Notes under the pieces: model-generated | Database searches by the model: none | Told to the model about the DNA's origin: nothing | Seen by the model: the letters and a program-made list of their open reading frames with translations, nothing else | Made by a program: the position numbers and the translations under genes | Assembly (NCBI RefSeq): GCF_965140245.1 | Contig: NC_134038.1 | Span: 17,098,074-17,162,073, forward strand | Origin: Athene noctua | Taxonomy: Eukaryota; Chordata; Aves; Strigiformes; Strigidae | Length of the DNA stretch: 64,000 nucleotides | Direction of reading: 5' to 3' | In this document: positions 13,401-25,782 of the stretch, one piece after another | How the letters are laid out: each line of letters begins with the position of its first letter | Numbering within the stretch: position 1 is the stretch's first letter

Positions 13401-16400
13401 TAAAAATACATTATATCCAGTAAAAGATGGTTGAAGGAAACTGCTTTCTTAAAAAAAAAGTCATACTTTGTCTAGTATGATTAAGTAAATATTTAACTCT
13501 TTGAAAACTAGACTACCGTTCCACCAGAAAATATTTCTCAGTGTTCATTACAAATCCTCATACCGTAACTATGTGTATGTGTATTTATTTAGTCTGTATA
13601 TACGTATTTGGCCCAACAGAAGATAACATATATTTTTAACACACAGTGCTTAAAAATCAACCACCACTAACTGTGGCAAGGAATTCTAACCTGCAGAAAA
13701 AGTTTTATTGTTTTATATTTATGCCACTTCAGACCCTGAGGGGGAAACTGTGAAATTACTTTCTATCCCTGTTTGGGTTAACAAGGAGATACACTGTGAA
13801 CTACATAATTTTCACCAATAAATACTCAAAGAATGAAAATTAGTGTCATTGTGAAGTATATTGTGATTATTTATGTCATGCCATAGTTGCATGTGACTCT
13901 TAAGGGGCGATAAAAGCGATGGTAAATTCCTGCCTGCAGAGCTGAGGCTCTGGCTGAAGGTGGGTGTCCGATGCCGGTTCCCTTCCAGCGCAGTGGCAAA
14001 GGTTGGTTCAGCTGTAGCTTGGAGGAGGAAGTAAAAGTGAGGAGGTGGCAGTGGTGATGAGATCCACCAGCAAGTGATTTAGTGACTTCTTTGCATGATT
14101 TAATAATTAGATTTTGATCAGCCTTTGTTCTACTTCAGTAGCAACTATGACATCCTAAACTAACATCTTGGTAAATTCTTACTTAGTAAAACACAAAGAG
14201 ATTGTAGTTTGCTGCCCGTGTTTTGGGGTGTGGGTTGTTTTGGTTTTTTTTTGTCAGTCGTGAATGCTGTTGTCTCGAAGGTACCTTTACCAGAATACAG
14301 GGAAATGTTTCAAACGCAGGGGCAAAACCTACTCATCTGCATTTTTGCTGCTGATAAAAAACAAGTGCAGTTTACATGAACATTAAAATATTTATTCTCC
14401 CTGAGGGATTGGGGGTAGTATTTTGAAAGGCTGTGCTAGCAGTAATGTTTAATTTACTGTCTGGGGTTTTTTCCCTCTCTAAAACCCCCCTGATTCCTGT
14501 CATTAAAAGTTTGTAATACAGCATATATCATAAAAAGATGCTGTCACAATAGACCATTAAAAATTCCACTAAACTTTTTATATGAATTAGGTGTGTAATT
14601 TTAACTTTCCTCTTGGCATTTTTACTTTCTTCATACCTTGCCTTTTTTAACCTCTTTCTTATGCATCTTTCAAATACAGCTCTTTAACGTAATTGTTCTT
14701 GAAAATGTCTTAGATGAAGAGTTTGGATTTGGCACATTAAATTGACTTCAAGAGGCATCTGTTAACTCATAGTTAAGGTTGAAACAACTTCTACTTTAAC
14801 ACTCTGCTTTATGTGTTTCGCTCTTTCTGACAACTTATGCTTTTGGGGCTGAAAATTTGCTGTGCTTGGTCTATTCCTGAAAGCTGTCCAAGTTATAAAG
14901 GGAAGAAAACCCAATGACTTTCTTTTTAATTTAGACATAGTTACAGCAAAAGCAACTCAAATTTTAAAATGTGAAACTTTACAGAGACATAGTTGTGGCT
15001 GTTTCATAGTTGAGAGAGAAAGCAGTTTTGATTAAACACATTCAGAAAGGTCTGAGTGCCTCTGCAGCCAAAAGAAATGAGGGCTGAAAGATTCTTTTTC
15101 CCATCCTTAACGGAAGAAAGTAGCACTTAGTCCAACATCCAGATGCTGCCTTGCTGCCCAGGTTTTAAACTTCAGTTAGTCTGAGCCTCACCAAACTCAA
15201 GAGAACTGAATACCGCCTCCTATAAGGAGGACAATACCTAGAAAGACCTAGCAGGTGTGAAACAAGAAAATCCTAAATACTCATGGCAGTGCAAATGCAA
15301 CATATACAGATGTAACCATGAGTGCGTTACACTATTTTTCTGAACTGTGTAGTAGCAGCCCAATGATTACAGGTAAGAGACCAGCTGCTTAAAATTGATC
15401 CTCTTCACTGCGGGTCACCTGGCTCATACTGAACCAAGCGCCTACAGGTTTCCTGGTGCTCCCCTTTTGGACCTCCCGTGTTGCCAGAGAGCAACCAGAG
15501 CCAGCATTTTGCCTTTTCAGTGAGGCATGTATGGTTGTAGTCCCTGACTTTGTTATTGGAAATAGGTCAGGCATATGCTTATTCTTGGGTAACATCTATG
15601 ATATCTCTGCAGCTCGTGTTCTGGAGCCATGATTACAGTGTGCTCTGTTTCTGACACAGTAGGAAAGCCAGAGATGGTGAAAAAATCCACTCAGGCTTCA
15701 TCATATCATTGTTTTGTGATGGGGAAGTGAAAGTAATCAGCAAAAAGACAAGTTTTGTTGTGTCCAAAACCAAGCCGGTGATGTAAGAAAAATGCTTGGC
15801 TGATGCTTGTGGAGCCTATTTGAGTTTCTAAAAGCATCTTCTGGCAGAAATTTTGAAAACAGGATGTATTTGGCACTAGCAGAGTGTCAGGCATCATTGC
15901 TTAGTCTAGCTAGCTCAAAAGCCACAGTTCCTGAGCAGTGTTTTTGGCTGTGCTTTTACAATATATATTTTGCTTCATGAAGTTCCATTGAAATAATAAC
16001 TGAAAGTAGATTTTTAGATATTCTTTGTATGTCTGTGGAGTGTAATGATGCTTCTACATGGCTACAAAGTTTGAAATCATGTGAACTGTAGGGTCATCTT
16101 TTTAAAATCTAAAGCAGTTTTTATGAAACAGAAGTGCCTGATCGTATCAAGATGCCTGAGTGAATTGCATATTATGGTATTCTTTGCTGGTTTATTGCTT
16201 AGCAGAAGGCACTACTAATAATTTCCTTGTTTCAGTGAAGTATTGGTAACTAGTGAAAATCATTTAAGGAGTTAAAAAAAAAATTAGGCATTCGGGCTTG
16301 ACAATGTGTATACCAAGTTTCAGACTTGTTCAATTTGAAACGGTCAAGATATGAAACCATAAAAAATGTGAGTAAATACTCTGCATATCAAGGGTTGTTA

Positions 16401-16641
16401 TGCAATTACATGCTTTCAGCATGGTTCTTACTGAGGGAAAACAGTGAGTAGAGAGATCGGCGAGAAATGTTCAGTGAATAATTACAAACTTTCATAGCTT
16501 AGCTACATAAAAATAATAATCCACTTGTTACTTTGCTACTACTAAAATACTGATATGCGTGCATACTCTTTTTCCCAGAGCGAAGTCACTATGACTGTAG
16601 ATTTGTTATAAAGTTATCAGAAAAACTTGAAATCCCTTCTG

Positions 16642-16658
16642 CCCCCCCACCCCCCCCC
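16642..16658. repeat. Interrupted poly-C tract
   Basis: Seven C, one A, nine C; unusual in this AT-rich background. Such C/G runs can form i-motif or slipped structures. Confidence 0.85.
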
Positions 16659-16720
16659 AAGGTTTGGCCAATGTCCAAATTATAAACAGCTGAACTGATT
16701 TAAATAAAGTTTTCAGTACC

Positions 16721-16746
16721 AAAAAAAAAAGGGGGGGAAAAAAAAA
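16721..16746. repeat. Homopurine tract A10-G7-A9
   Basis: Twenty-six purines in a row, thirteen bases after an AATAAA at 16703-16708. Confidence 0.88.
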
Positions 16747-17435
16747 GTTACATCTGGGCTGACAAAAACATGAGCCAAGTTTTAGCCCAATGTGGTTTGA
16801 GACAACTGTGTTATTAAACGCCCAGACCTAGGAACTGGAATGGAAATAGAGACAGGCTCTTTGCTGTACTGGCCCCTTCAGGATTTGCGATTGTAATGTA
16901 GTGGTTATAAGGCTCCAGATGATTAAAGCTTTACTTAGCAGATACATATTTTAGTTATTTAGACTCTTTTGGTTATTATTCCAAGGATGTACAGGAAATT
17001 TTCATGGATAACTCCAGCTAGAGCTAGAGGCGTTGATCGCAGACTGAAACCTTTTTATCTGTGGCTCAAACCCTCCCATGGCTAGTTATGTTGATTTACC
17101 TTTTCTGGGCAGATCTTAAGAGATTAACGATGCTAAGTATGTGTTCACATTTGAAAAAGAGCAAAAGTTCCATAACATCTTTCTTGAAAGTGCTTAGCAG
17201 AGTACTTGAGCACATGGCTGGGTTTTATGGAGGCAGTGGGCCATAGCTGTTGCACAGACATTGCTGGATTGGAGCTCAAGTGCCTGTTCCTTTGCAAGAC
17301 TACCTGGAAAACCAGCAATACTGGCCATTGTGATTGACTAGTATAAATGATGAGTGTGCAAAGCCAAACAGACTCATGCAGAAGTATCATCACTAACAGT
17401 AGAAGTAGCGTGCTAATTAACTTTTAGCACAAGGG

Positions 17436-17460
17436 AAAAAAAAAAAAAAAAAAAAAAAAA
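17436..17460. repeat. A25 homopolymer
   Basis: Run of 25 A in the inferred intron. Confidence 0.9.
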
Positions 17461-20400
17461 GATAATTTGTGTTGGCCAGTAACTTTTATAAAACTTGTTG
17501 TATGGGAAGTAAAGGCCTAGGGGTTTGGGTTTTGGGGTGGTTTTTAAGAAATTGTATTGCTTTAAGAGAATAGTCTTTTAAAAGCAGCCTGCATTTTTTC
17601 TTGAAGACATCATCAGAATTTCTCAGGTGTATGTTGACAAGCAGGTCAAAATACCTTCATGGTTAGTGGGATCTAGGAGTCAAGAATATTTAGTCTAATT
17701 CTGCCACAGTCCTGTTTAACCCCAGGAAATCCATTCTAAAGCTGTCTGTCCCAGCTATAAAAAGCTGTTTCATAACCAAAAAGCTCAACAAAGTAACAGC
17801 ATTTAAGTTTTTCCAGAGGTGGTTTAATCCTTAATTTATTAGTATATGTAATCTATTATGGAACACTTAGATATTGAAATAGTAATTGCTGATTATCTGG
17901 TAAGGTCCTTAAATAATGCAGAAATGAGAGAAGGATAAGATGCAACACTTAGAACAGCATGTAAGATGAATTTACACACTTCGCTTTAAATTTAGGGAAG
18001 GAAGTTTAGCTGGGCTACTTTGAAATTTTAAACAGATAAATAGTTTTTAAATACTAAATAAGCAGAGGTATAAGTTTTTTATACATATAGCTACTACTGG
18101 TATTTTGTGGATTGTTGTCAGCTGTAGTAATTGTATGATTTCATTCTAACTAATGTCTAGTTTGAATCAGATCTTTCTTTTTAAAAAAAGAGAAAAAATG
18201 AGTTACTTCTGTCAATGGTTTAAAGATGTACTAGCTCCATAGCATTCAATGAACGCTTCTGTCACCATTCACGTATGTCCAATGCAGTGTATAAACTAGA
18301 CTGTTCGCTATAGATTCTAAAAGTCTTCCATGACTTTGTAGAGGGTATTTTCCAAACTCAAGGAACGCGAACAGAAATGAAAGGGTGGAGAGACTGACTC
18401 AGATTAAGACTCTACTTGGTTAATACACCACACCAAGAAGCCATAGGCCAGCAGACAACAAGCAGGAACGGAAAGGAACAGTTCTGCAGTTGTATCTGAA
18501 TCCTGGCCATATACAGTCATTTCCGCTTGGAAACTTCTCACTCTTCAAGTGGACCAAATCAGGGTTAGTATAGTGAAGCTTTTATTGTACTCTTAAGGAA
18601 AATATTCCAGCAGCCAGGTGAAGCTGGGCAAGGATATGCAACCACAAAAAGAACTGGGAGCTTCAATTTACTTGTAGACAAGCACACCTTCCCAGACTCA
18701 GCTGTGTCTTATATCTACAACTAGTTAGATATTTGCTGAAGGACATCAACTACCATTTAGTTCTCCCCTTAGCCAAATTGGGAAAAACATAGTATATTAC
18801 TGCTTCTGATTTAAGAGACAAAGTAGGGGATGATGTAAGGGGGTGAGAGAGAGATTATCTTGACGACAATCTCGATTTTAGTGTATCACTTAAAAGTTCC
18901 ATAACCTGCTGTAGTAATGAAATTGTGTTCTTGGTTTAAAAGGGCAATTGTTAGCCTGACTTTGTGCTCACTAAAAACATTTCCCCAATCTTGTTAAATT
19001 ATTGCACTCATTTCAGATTTTTATGGCTGTGCAGCTTACCAGTCCTCGTTTCTTTACGTTTCATTCATTTTCCTTGTATTGATGATTAATGGAGGATGTC
19101 GAACGTTAGAGTGAGCAGGCATCAGCAAATGCAAGATCATAATTAGTTTAGCTGACGAGGGCCTCTGATAGCACTTGCATCTGGATGGAAAAATTACCCT
19201 ATAGGGAACTGGCTGCTCACCAGGTCTTTTTAGTGATACATTGTGAAACACCCGATGAATCAAATGCCCTTTCAATGCCAAGAAAGTGTTCCAGTCTTGA
19301 AGCCAAAATTATGTCTGCAGAAAGCTTTCCATTTGAAATGTATCAGAGTACAATTATAACCATTGTATTTTTTTGGCATGAACACCAGTCTCCTACAGTA
19401 TGGACTAAAGTTAAATAAATTACTTAAATTTTATGAAACCCTGAAATTTTTACTTATAGTATTGGTAATTTTTAATTTATAAGAAAATTAGTTTTCACCC
19501 AGCCTGTTTTTCCCATTCTTATCTTAGATGTTGAAGGTTTTTTATTGATTTTTTTCCTTTGCAAAAAGGGAACAGAGTTGAATTTCAGATTTTCTTTTCA
19601 GCAGAAGAATTCCATTTCCTGCTTATTAATATTTGTGCCCACAAACACAGCCTGACTTTTGTTTAAATGAGAAGTTTAATGAAATCATTACTCTGTAGAA
19701 AGAATTTAACAAGCAATACTCATAAATGTGTCTACTTTTAAATATTCCTAGATCATTATGAAAGCTGGTGAATGCACAGCCTCAGCCTGGTTAAACATCA
19801 GTTTGGATTTAGGAAAGTTGTACTGTGCCTTTCCTTGCCTGACTAAAATAAAATAAATAAAGCTATCTATCGATGAGACAGTGTTTTCTGGAGTTTCGGG
19901 TGAAGTTCAAAAGAGATCTTATTAAGAATACTGTACTTTTATTCATTTGGCAGAGGTTACTCCTCGTTCATAGTGGGCTGTGGGAAATATATGGCAGCTT
20001 ATACTGATTTCAGAAGTAAGTGGGAAAGACTGGAACGTGTATTTAATTAATGAAGTATAATCTCTGTTAAAGGAATTAGTATGACGCAGATACAAACTGT
20101 AATTAATTGAAGTGGTGGTGATTCAGAATTCTTGTTACCGATCACACTTTAAAATCGTGCTAACTAAAAAGAAATAATCTGTTGTGAAATGCAGTGGACG
20201 AACCAGTTTACAGAATATTCTATGTCAGCTTCCAGAGGGGTTTTTCAGAATTTGCTGTTTAGAAACCATCATTAAATGCACAAAACCTGAAGTTCAAAAA
20301 GTTAAAGCTGTTATTCTGAAAAGGCTTTGGTGTTTCACACACCTCATCCATCACTCTAGGGTTAATTATAATGAAAATCAGTGGTGCCTATTAAGCACAA

Positions 20401-20573
20401 TTGAACCTGACCTCATTATGGGCAGTGTGGTTTTATACTGTCATTGTTGCCAGTCTAGAGACAAAACTCCTGTGTTGATTTGTCCTAACTCTGCAGCTCA
20501 TGTGACTCACCTCTGACCTGTTTTTTTTTTCTGTGTGTTTTTTTTTTTTTTTTCTTTTTCTTCCCTATTTCAG

Positions 20574-20696
20574 AGACGTAGAGGCTCGGGTGTTTTTTGT
20601 GCCAATTGCCTGACCACAAAGACCTCTCTCTGGCGAAAGAATGCAAATGGTGGATATGTATGCAATGCGTGTGGCCTCTACCAGAAGCTTCACTCG
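20574..20696 (+). CDS. TRPS1: TRPS1 penultimate coding exon: GATA zinc finger
   Basis: This 123-bp exon encodes 41 residues containing one GATA-type zinc finger of pattern C-x2-C-x17-C-x2-C. The zinc-ligand Cys codons are at 20598, 20607, 20661 and 20670. The signature runs CANCLTTKTSLWRKN then NACGLYQKLHS, which is specific to TRPS1 among GATA proteins. A long polypyrimidine tract and the acceptor CAG precede it; the donor is TCG|GTAGGA. Both boundaries are phase 0, and the reading frame continues into the exon at 25783 (LHS|TPRPLN). In the family this finger binds WGATAR sites, and TRPS1 represses GATA-activated transcription in cartilage, hair follicle and other mesenchymal tissue. With human numbering the exon covers about residues 888-928. 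Positions where missense changes cause severe TRPS in people (Thr901, Arg908, Ala919) all carry the normal residue. No defect is visible. Confidence 0.97.
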
Positions 20697-23600
20697 GTAG
20701 GAAGAACTTACTGGTTTGTTCAGAAAAAAAGGGGCTATACAGCTAAACTGGGCAGCTGTGGTCTTGTCTGGTTGTGTGATTAGTACCACTCCCTGGCCTG
20801 CAGTTAATTTCCTAACAGGGTTTTGCAGTATGGTCACTTTGGGATCAGATGTGATTCATTATGAAACGGGCTGGGATGCTGTGGGTAGACGTGTTTGAGA
20901 TCACCAGTGATGCATTTAATTATTTTGATACAAAATGAGGGGAAAATTATTTCTTTTCTGGGAATTCCACTTAAAGGCAATACAATATGTTGTGATGAAA
21001 GCTCTCTAAATTCAGGAACCCTCATGTTTAGAATAAAAAAAAAATATTATTAAAGTTAGACATCACATCTATATCAAAAATATCCCTTGCTGTGGTTTTT
21101 GTTTTCTTTCACCTTTATTCTTGACAGTAAATCTGGAGATATGGGCTGGTGGGGTTTGGGGTTTTTTTCCTACAGTTCTTAAGAGTCTGCTGGAGGATTC
21201 TGAAATACCAAGGAAGCTGCTCACTTGATGGCACTCATCACTTGGTGAGGGAAAGATTCACCATCCCTCAGGATCAGACAGGGAATAAGTAATTATCATG
21301 GACTGTCTGTATTGCTTTTTATCTTATTGACACTTGACTTGATCTTGAAAAATGTTGAATGCTCTGGTCCAGGTCCAGGGAAACCATGCTTAAGTGTTTC
21401 CTTGGATCAGTGCCAAAATGCTCATAATCTTTTAGGTTAAGAGCCACTAATTAAATATTATTCCCACTATCTTTAATAGAAGTACATGGGAGAGTCAGGT
21501 GACTGAGACTCACCTCTAACTAATTAATTTTTACAACGTTCACATGGAGTTAAAAAGTGTTACTATTTTTCAGAAATAGAAACTGAGGCAGCTTTGGGGA
21601 GTTTACCAAAGCAACGTAACAATTCAGGCTTAGAGCCCAAATCAGAAATCTGTGTTGTGGCTCAGAGTGCATATATTTTAAAACTTTTTTCACATGAAAA
21701 AAAGGCACTTAGGAAACTACATTTCAAATGCATTAAGACTTACATTAAGACACCTATTTCTCTTTAAATTTCAAGCATAATCTTCTAAATCAATTAGTTT
21801 CTGCGAATTTTACCCTTGGTCTTGTGTACACGCCATATAACAATCCTGTTTACTCAAGATCCTGTCCAGCTAGGCCACTTAATAAAAAAGAAAGAGATTC
21901 CAGTGTTTGAAAGCAGTAAGACCATCACCAGTTTGAAAGGTTAGCTCTGTTTGCCACGTGCTGTCATTCTAAGGACAGTAACTGTTTTTAAGCTCCAGAA
22001 CAACCCAGCCAGTCAGATAACATCTGAGCAGAAGATGAACTGATGCACAGTCTCTGGCCATCACCTTGGCTGGGTCTTGCTGAATGTATCATCTTCCTGG
22101 AGATCTCTCAAAGTTCTAGATATAATATCTAATTTAAGGAAATTGATCAGTGGTGAGCGTCGACAAAGAATTTAAGGAGGACAGTTTGGCTTTTTGACAT
22201 TAGTTTGACGTTTGAGTCTAGTTATTTGTAGAACTACCATTCTCAGCCTCCATTTTCCCTTTTTTAAAATATGCTTTTCTAAACTATAGTATTGGACCTT
22301 ACTGTGATTATTAGCATAAGTTATTGAATAGATAAAAGCTACAAGAATCAGTTTTGGATTCAGACACGTAGATGAGATAGTTCTTATGAACCAGTAGGAA
22401 CAAACTAATGTGCTCCCAACAATAGTAATTAGCAATACAATGTCAAACTTTATGCATTTAGAAAGCAAGAAGCTGACACTATCTTTTAGCTCCACTGTTC
22501 AAGCATGGCAATAAACTGTCATTCAGTGGACATTTGACATTAATATCTTCAATTGAACTTTGACCAAACAAACGCAAAGAATTTAATTAAGCCTCCACTC
22601 TGCTGTGGTTTGATAGCAACTCCATTGTAAGTTGGAGTCTGAAATAATCAAACAAATCTCTCCTTTGGGACAGCCATGCAAAGGGATGCTCTTTAGACTG
22701 ACACCAGAAAGATGAAAGTTTCTTTTATCTGTCTGCTTGTCTGCCTATCTCTTAATGAAAAATTACAGTAAGTATTTGTCATGTATGTTTTGAATTAAGG
22801 AGTCTAGGATGATGCAGTTATTAGGTAAATGTCTGAAACTAGAAAAATTCAAGGAAATAGAACTGTTCCCTTCTGTGAGCCACCCTGTTAAACTGAATTA
22901 TGCTACACATCTGAGTAAAATTCACCTATAGTAGGTTTGCACATTTCATAGCTCTCTTTTGATTCAGTTATCACTATCTAGAACTACTGTTCCCATTAGC
23001 TCAAGAATGTGTATAATACATTTATCTCTAAGGTCCTTTTTTTACTTGTATTTAATAATAAGAAGAATCTATAGTCTGTCAGATACTACTAGGTGGTAGT
23101 GACTCACAAATGTTAACATGGTAGTGATTTCTGCTGTAAGTCACATTCCCATTTCTGTGATACCCTTGAATAATTTTTCAATGTGTTTTCAAAAATGTTC
23201 AATCTGTCTAAGGGTCATTTACATTAAACTTGCCAGCTTTTTCAAATTTCTCTCCTTTAATGCAGCTATGTTAAGAAATGTGTAGTAATATTCCAATGGT
23301 CAATTACTAAATAGTTTTAGTGAAAAAATTGCAGTTCCCTGCAAACTTATACACAATATTCACATTTGCTGACAGAGATTTCTGTCTCCCCAGAATCATG
23401 AATTTAACCATTATTATTGTGGTGCTGTTTCTCATTTTTTAATAACTCTAAGTCATGGACAAACTAGATTTTATTCCATATAGAGATGGAAAAAAAATCG
23501 TTGTGTTCATACTCAGTATATTATGTATGACATATAATTAAGGATCTGACATAAGGCATTTAAAAAGTAAAGTTCTGGTGATGTTTCCACTATTTTCTAA

Positions 23601-25782
23601 GTTTAATACTCCACTGAAAATCAAGTAGAGAGCTTAAAATTTTCTGTCTGCCTTAGTTGCAACCAAATACAGAATATTTCTCTCTGCACCTTATTACCTT
23701 TCCTCACATAAGGAAAACACGAGTAGCTTTACTCCACCAAATAGTCTGTTTTAATAAGCTAAAGACTACTCAGGTGAGTATAGTCATTTGCATGCTGAAG
23801 AATTTTTACGTTGGACCTACAACCTTTAACTCCTTGTGCCATGTAACTTTGAAGAGCCAGAGCTGCAAACAAGTGTGTGAGGGTCTTAAATCACAGGTAT
23901 GAAGATGTTTCTTCTAACTACTTCTACAGTCAGACTTCATACCTCTAGCATGAAGAGTAAGACTAAAAGTATTTCCAAACTGTTGAAAGGTTATCTGGAA
24001 GCCATGTGAAAATGGTCTGTAGTGTATAAATAAAAGTTTAATCAACCATATTGTGAGATCTCACACAGCATGTCAGTATGACAGTGTTAATTGTCATAAA
24101 AAGGTGAGGAATTTCAACTGAGCTTGTAATAAAGAATATATGCCTATGCATATTAATTGGCTATTGATTCTACAACCTATAAACTTCATTTACGTAGAAA
24201 ATATTCTAATTTTATCTGGCATGATTTTACCTCAGCTTTGATCTGCTTGAGGAGGCTGGTTCAGGTGCTGTTTTTCTGCTAAGTTTAAATTTTGCTTATT
24301 AAAAATTTAAATCAAAGTGTATATTCTGATTCAGAGTTTTAATAGAAAGTAAAATTTAACAAGTAGCTGCACTGCCTAAAATGTAGTTAACTGTTAAGAA
24401 TAAGCTGACTTCAGGGAAATAAATAGGTGAAAGAGGAGAGGAAGATGGCACGTCAAGAGAGAAACTAGATCTCTACAAATAGTAGAGTGAACACTCTTCC
24501 AGCTCTGGATATTTTTGTATTAATTCAAAGTTATGAATATATATAAATTTTATTATATTCAAGGTACAAATTGTTTTGGATATTGACTGTATGCCAAAAT
24601 TTAATCTGCACTTTAAAACAATGTTAAAAAGAAAATTTCCAAATAAACATATAAGTGGAATACTGTGTGGGGCACTTTTCTGGCCTCCAACCAAAACAGG
24701 ATTATGTGTGCATTTGGATGAGACAAATGGCAACTGCCAGCACACCAAACTGAATGACTTTTAGGTAGTTTTTGTTGTTTTAACATCTGCCCAGTAGAGC
24801 AACACATACCGATGTTACAGCACCATCTTTCATTCACATACCATTGCCTTCCTGTTGTGGGGCTTTTCAAAGAGGCCTACTTTTTTTTTTCTTCATGCAA
24901 AAGTATTTTCAGTTCTCATCTAAATAGGCCACCTACCCCGAGGTGGTGTGGGAAAGTAGCAAATGAAAACAAAAGTCCTCACATGGTTCTTGCCTTTGCT
25001 TCTTCCATGGTGCTTTTTTCTTTACAGACCTTTTTTCCCACCTTCAAGGGACACCTTCTCTCCCTCATGACTTCATATCACAACATCAATAACATTTTGA
25101 AAGAAATACAGTAGGGATGCAGGAGAAGGAACTGATACCAAAGTCCCAGGTAGACCTTTTGGTGCATAGGAGTTTTCCTGGGCTTTCTTCTCCATCTTTC
25201 TTAGTCCCTTTCCAGACACCACCATCCCACTCACCACCACAGTGGACATGCAGCCCTTTTGCTAGGTGACAGCAAGCCTTGTATTTGCTTGCATTTTTTA
25301 TCTGTGTCAGAGGGGGTTGGGTGTCAAGGTAGGTGTTACTCAATTCTTGCCATAGTGTGATCTGTGCAAACCCCTGCCCGAGTGAAATAGTGCATAGAAT
25401 AGCACTAGGTCATCTCCCTCCTCATCCCCAGCATTCAGCACCCATGTTCAGCACATCTCCCCCAGAATTTTTAAGGAGTAATAAATGTAAGTAATGGGTA
25501 ATAAATGCTTTGGCAGATTGGATACTTCATGCCTTTTTAAGTAAACAGGTACAGTATGTCTTAAGGCAGTTGACTTAGTTGATAAAACAAACCAATTCGT
25601 AGTTTGCTTTTAGCATGAGAGTCCAGGAACCAGCATTTGGGGAGAAATTTGGTCATTCCCATAAAACTTATACTAGAGCTCTTCATGAAAGAAAAGATAA
25701 ATTTGTGTGAGCATGGTCTTGCAGATTTGTTTAATGTGTCTGTCTTTTTTTCTTTTGTTCATTATGTGTGTGTTCCATGCAG
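20697..25782 (+). other. TRPS1: TRPS1 last intron
   Basis: This is a 5086-bp intron bounded by GT (20697-20698) and AG (25781-25782). It is AT-rich, and no long open frame or clear CR1/LTR copy is recognisable in it. If the donor is not used, the GATA reading frame continues 28 codons into the intron and stops at 20781. A pyrimidine-rich tract (about 25738-25760) precedes the acceptor. I see no further exon in it. Confidence 0.93.

Larger units (their letters stand above)
1..20573 (+). other. TRPS1: TRPS1 intron upstream of the GATA exon (partial)
   Basis: AT-rich non-coding sequence running up to the splice acceptor at 20572-20573. No open frame in it resembles a known protein; the longest, 127 codons on the minus strand at 3680-4063, has no recognisable domain. 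It contains one CR1 fragment (9909-10495), homopolymer and short tandem tracts, and a small CpG cluster near 12.28-12.37 kb. It is assigned as intron because the next feature is an internal exon, and mammalian TRPS1 has very large introns. The upstream exon lies outside the window, so this is inference. Distal TRPS1 enhancers could lie here but cannot be recognised from one sequence. Confidence 0.72.

Noticed and set aside
20535..20783. 82-codon frame as an independent small GATA protein
   Set aside because: It is the TRPS1 GATA exon read with intron on both sides; the 5' part is the polypyrimidine tract.
25768..25782. Using the Met at 25768 as a protein start
   Set aside because: The first five codons are intron up to the acceptor CAG; the exon begins at the Thr codon 25783 and joins in phase to the GATA exon.
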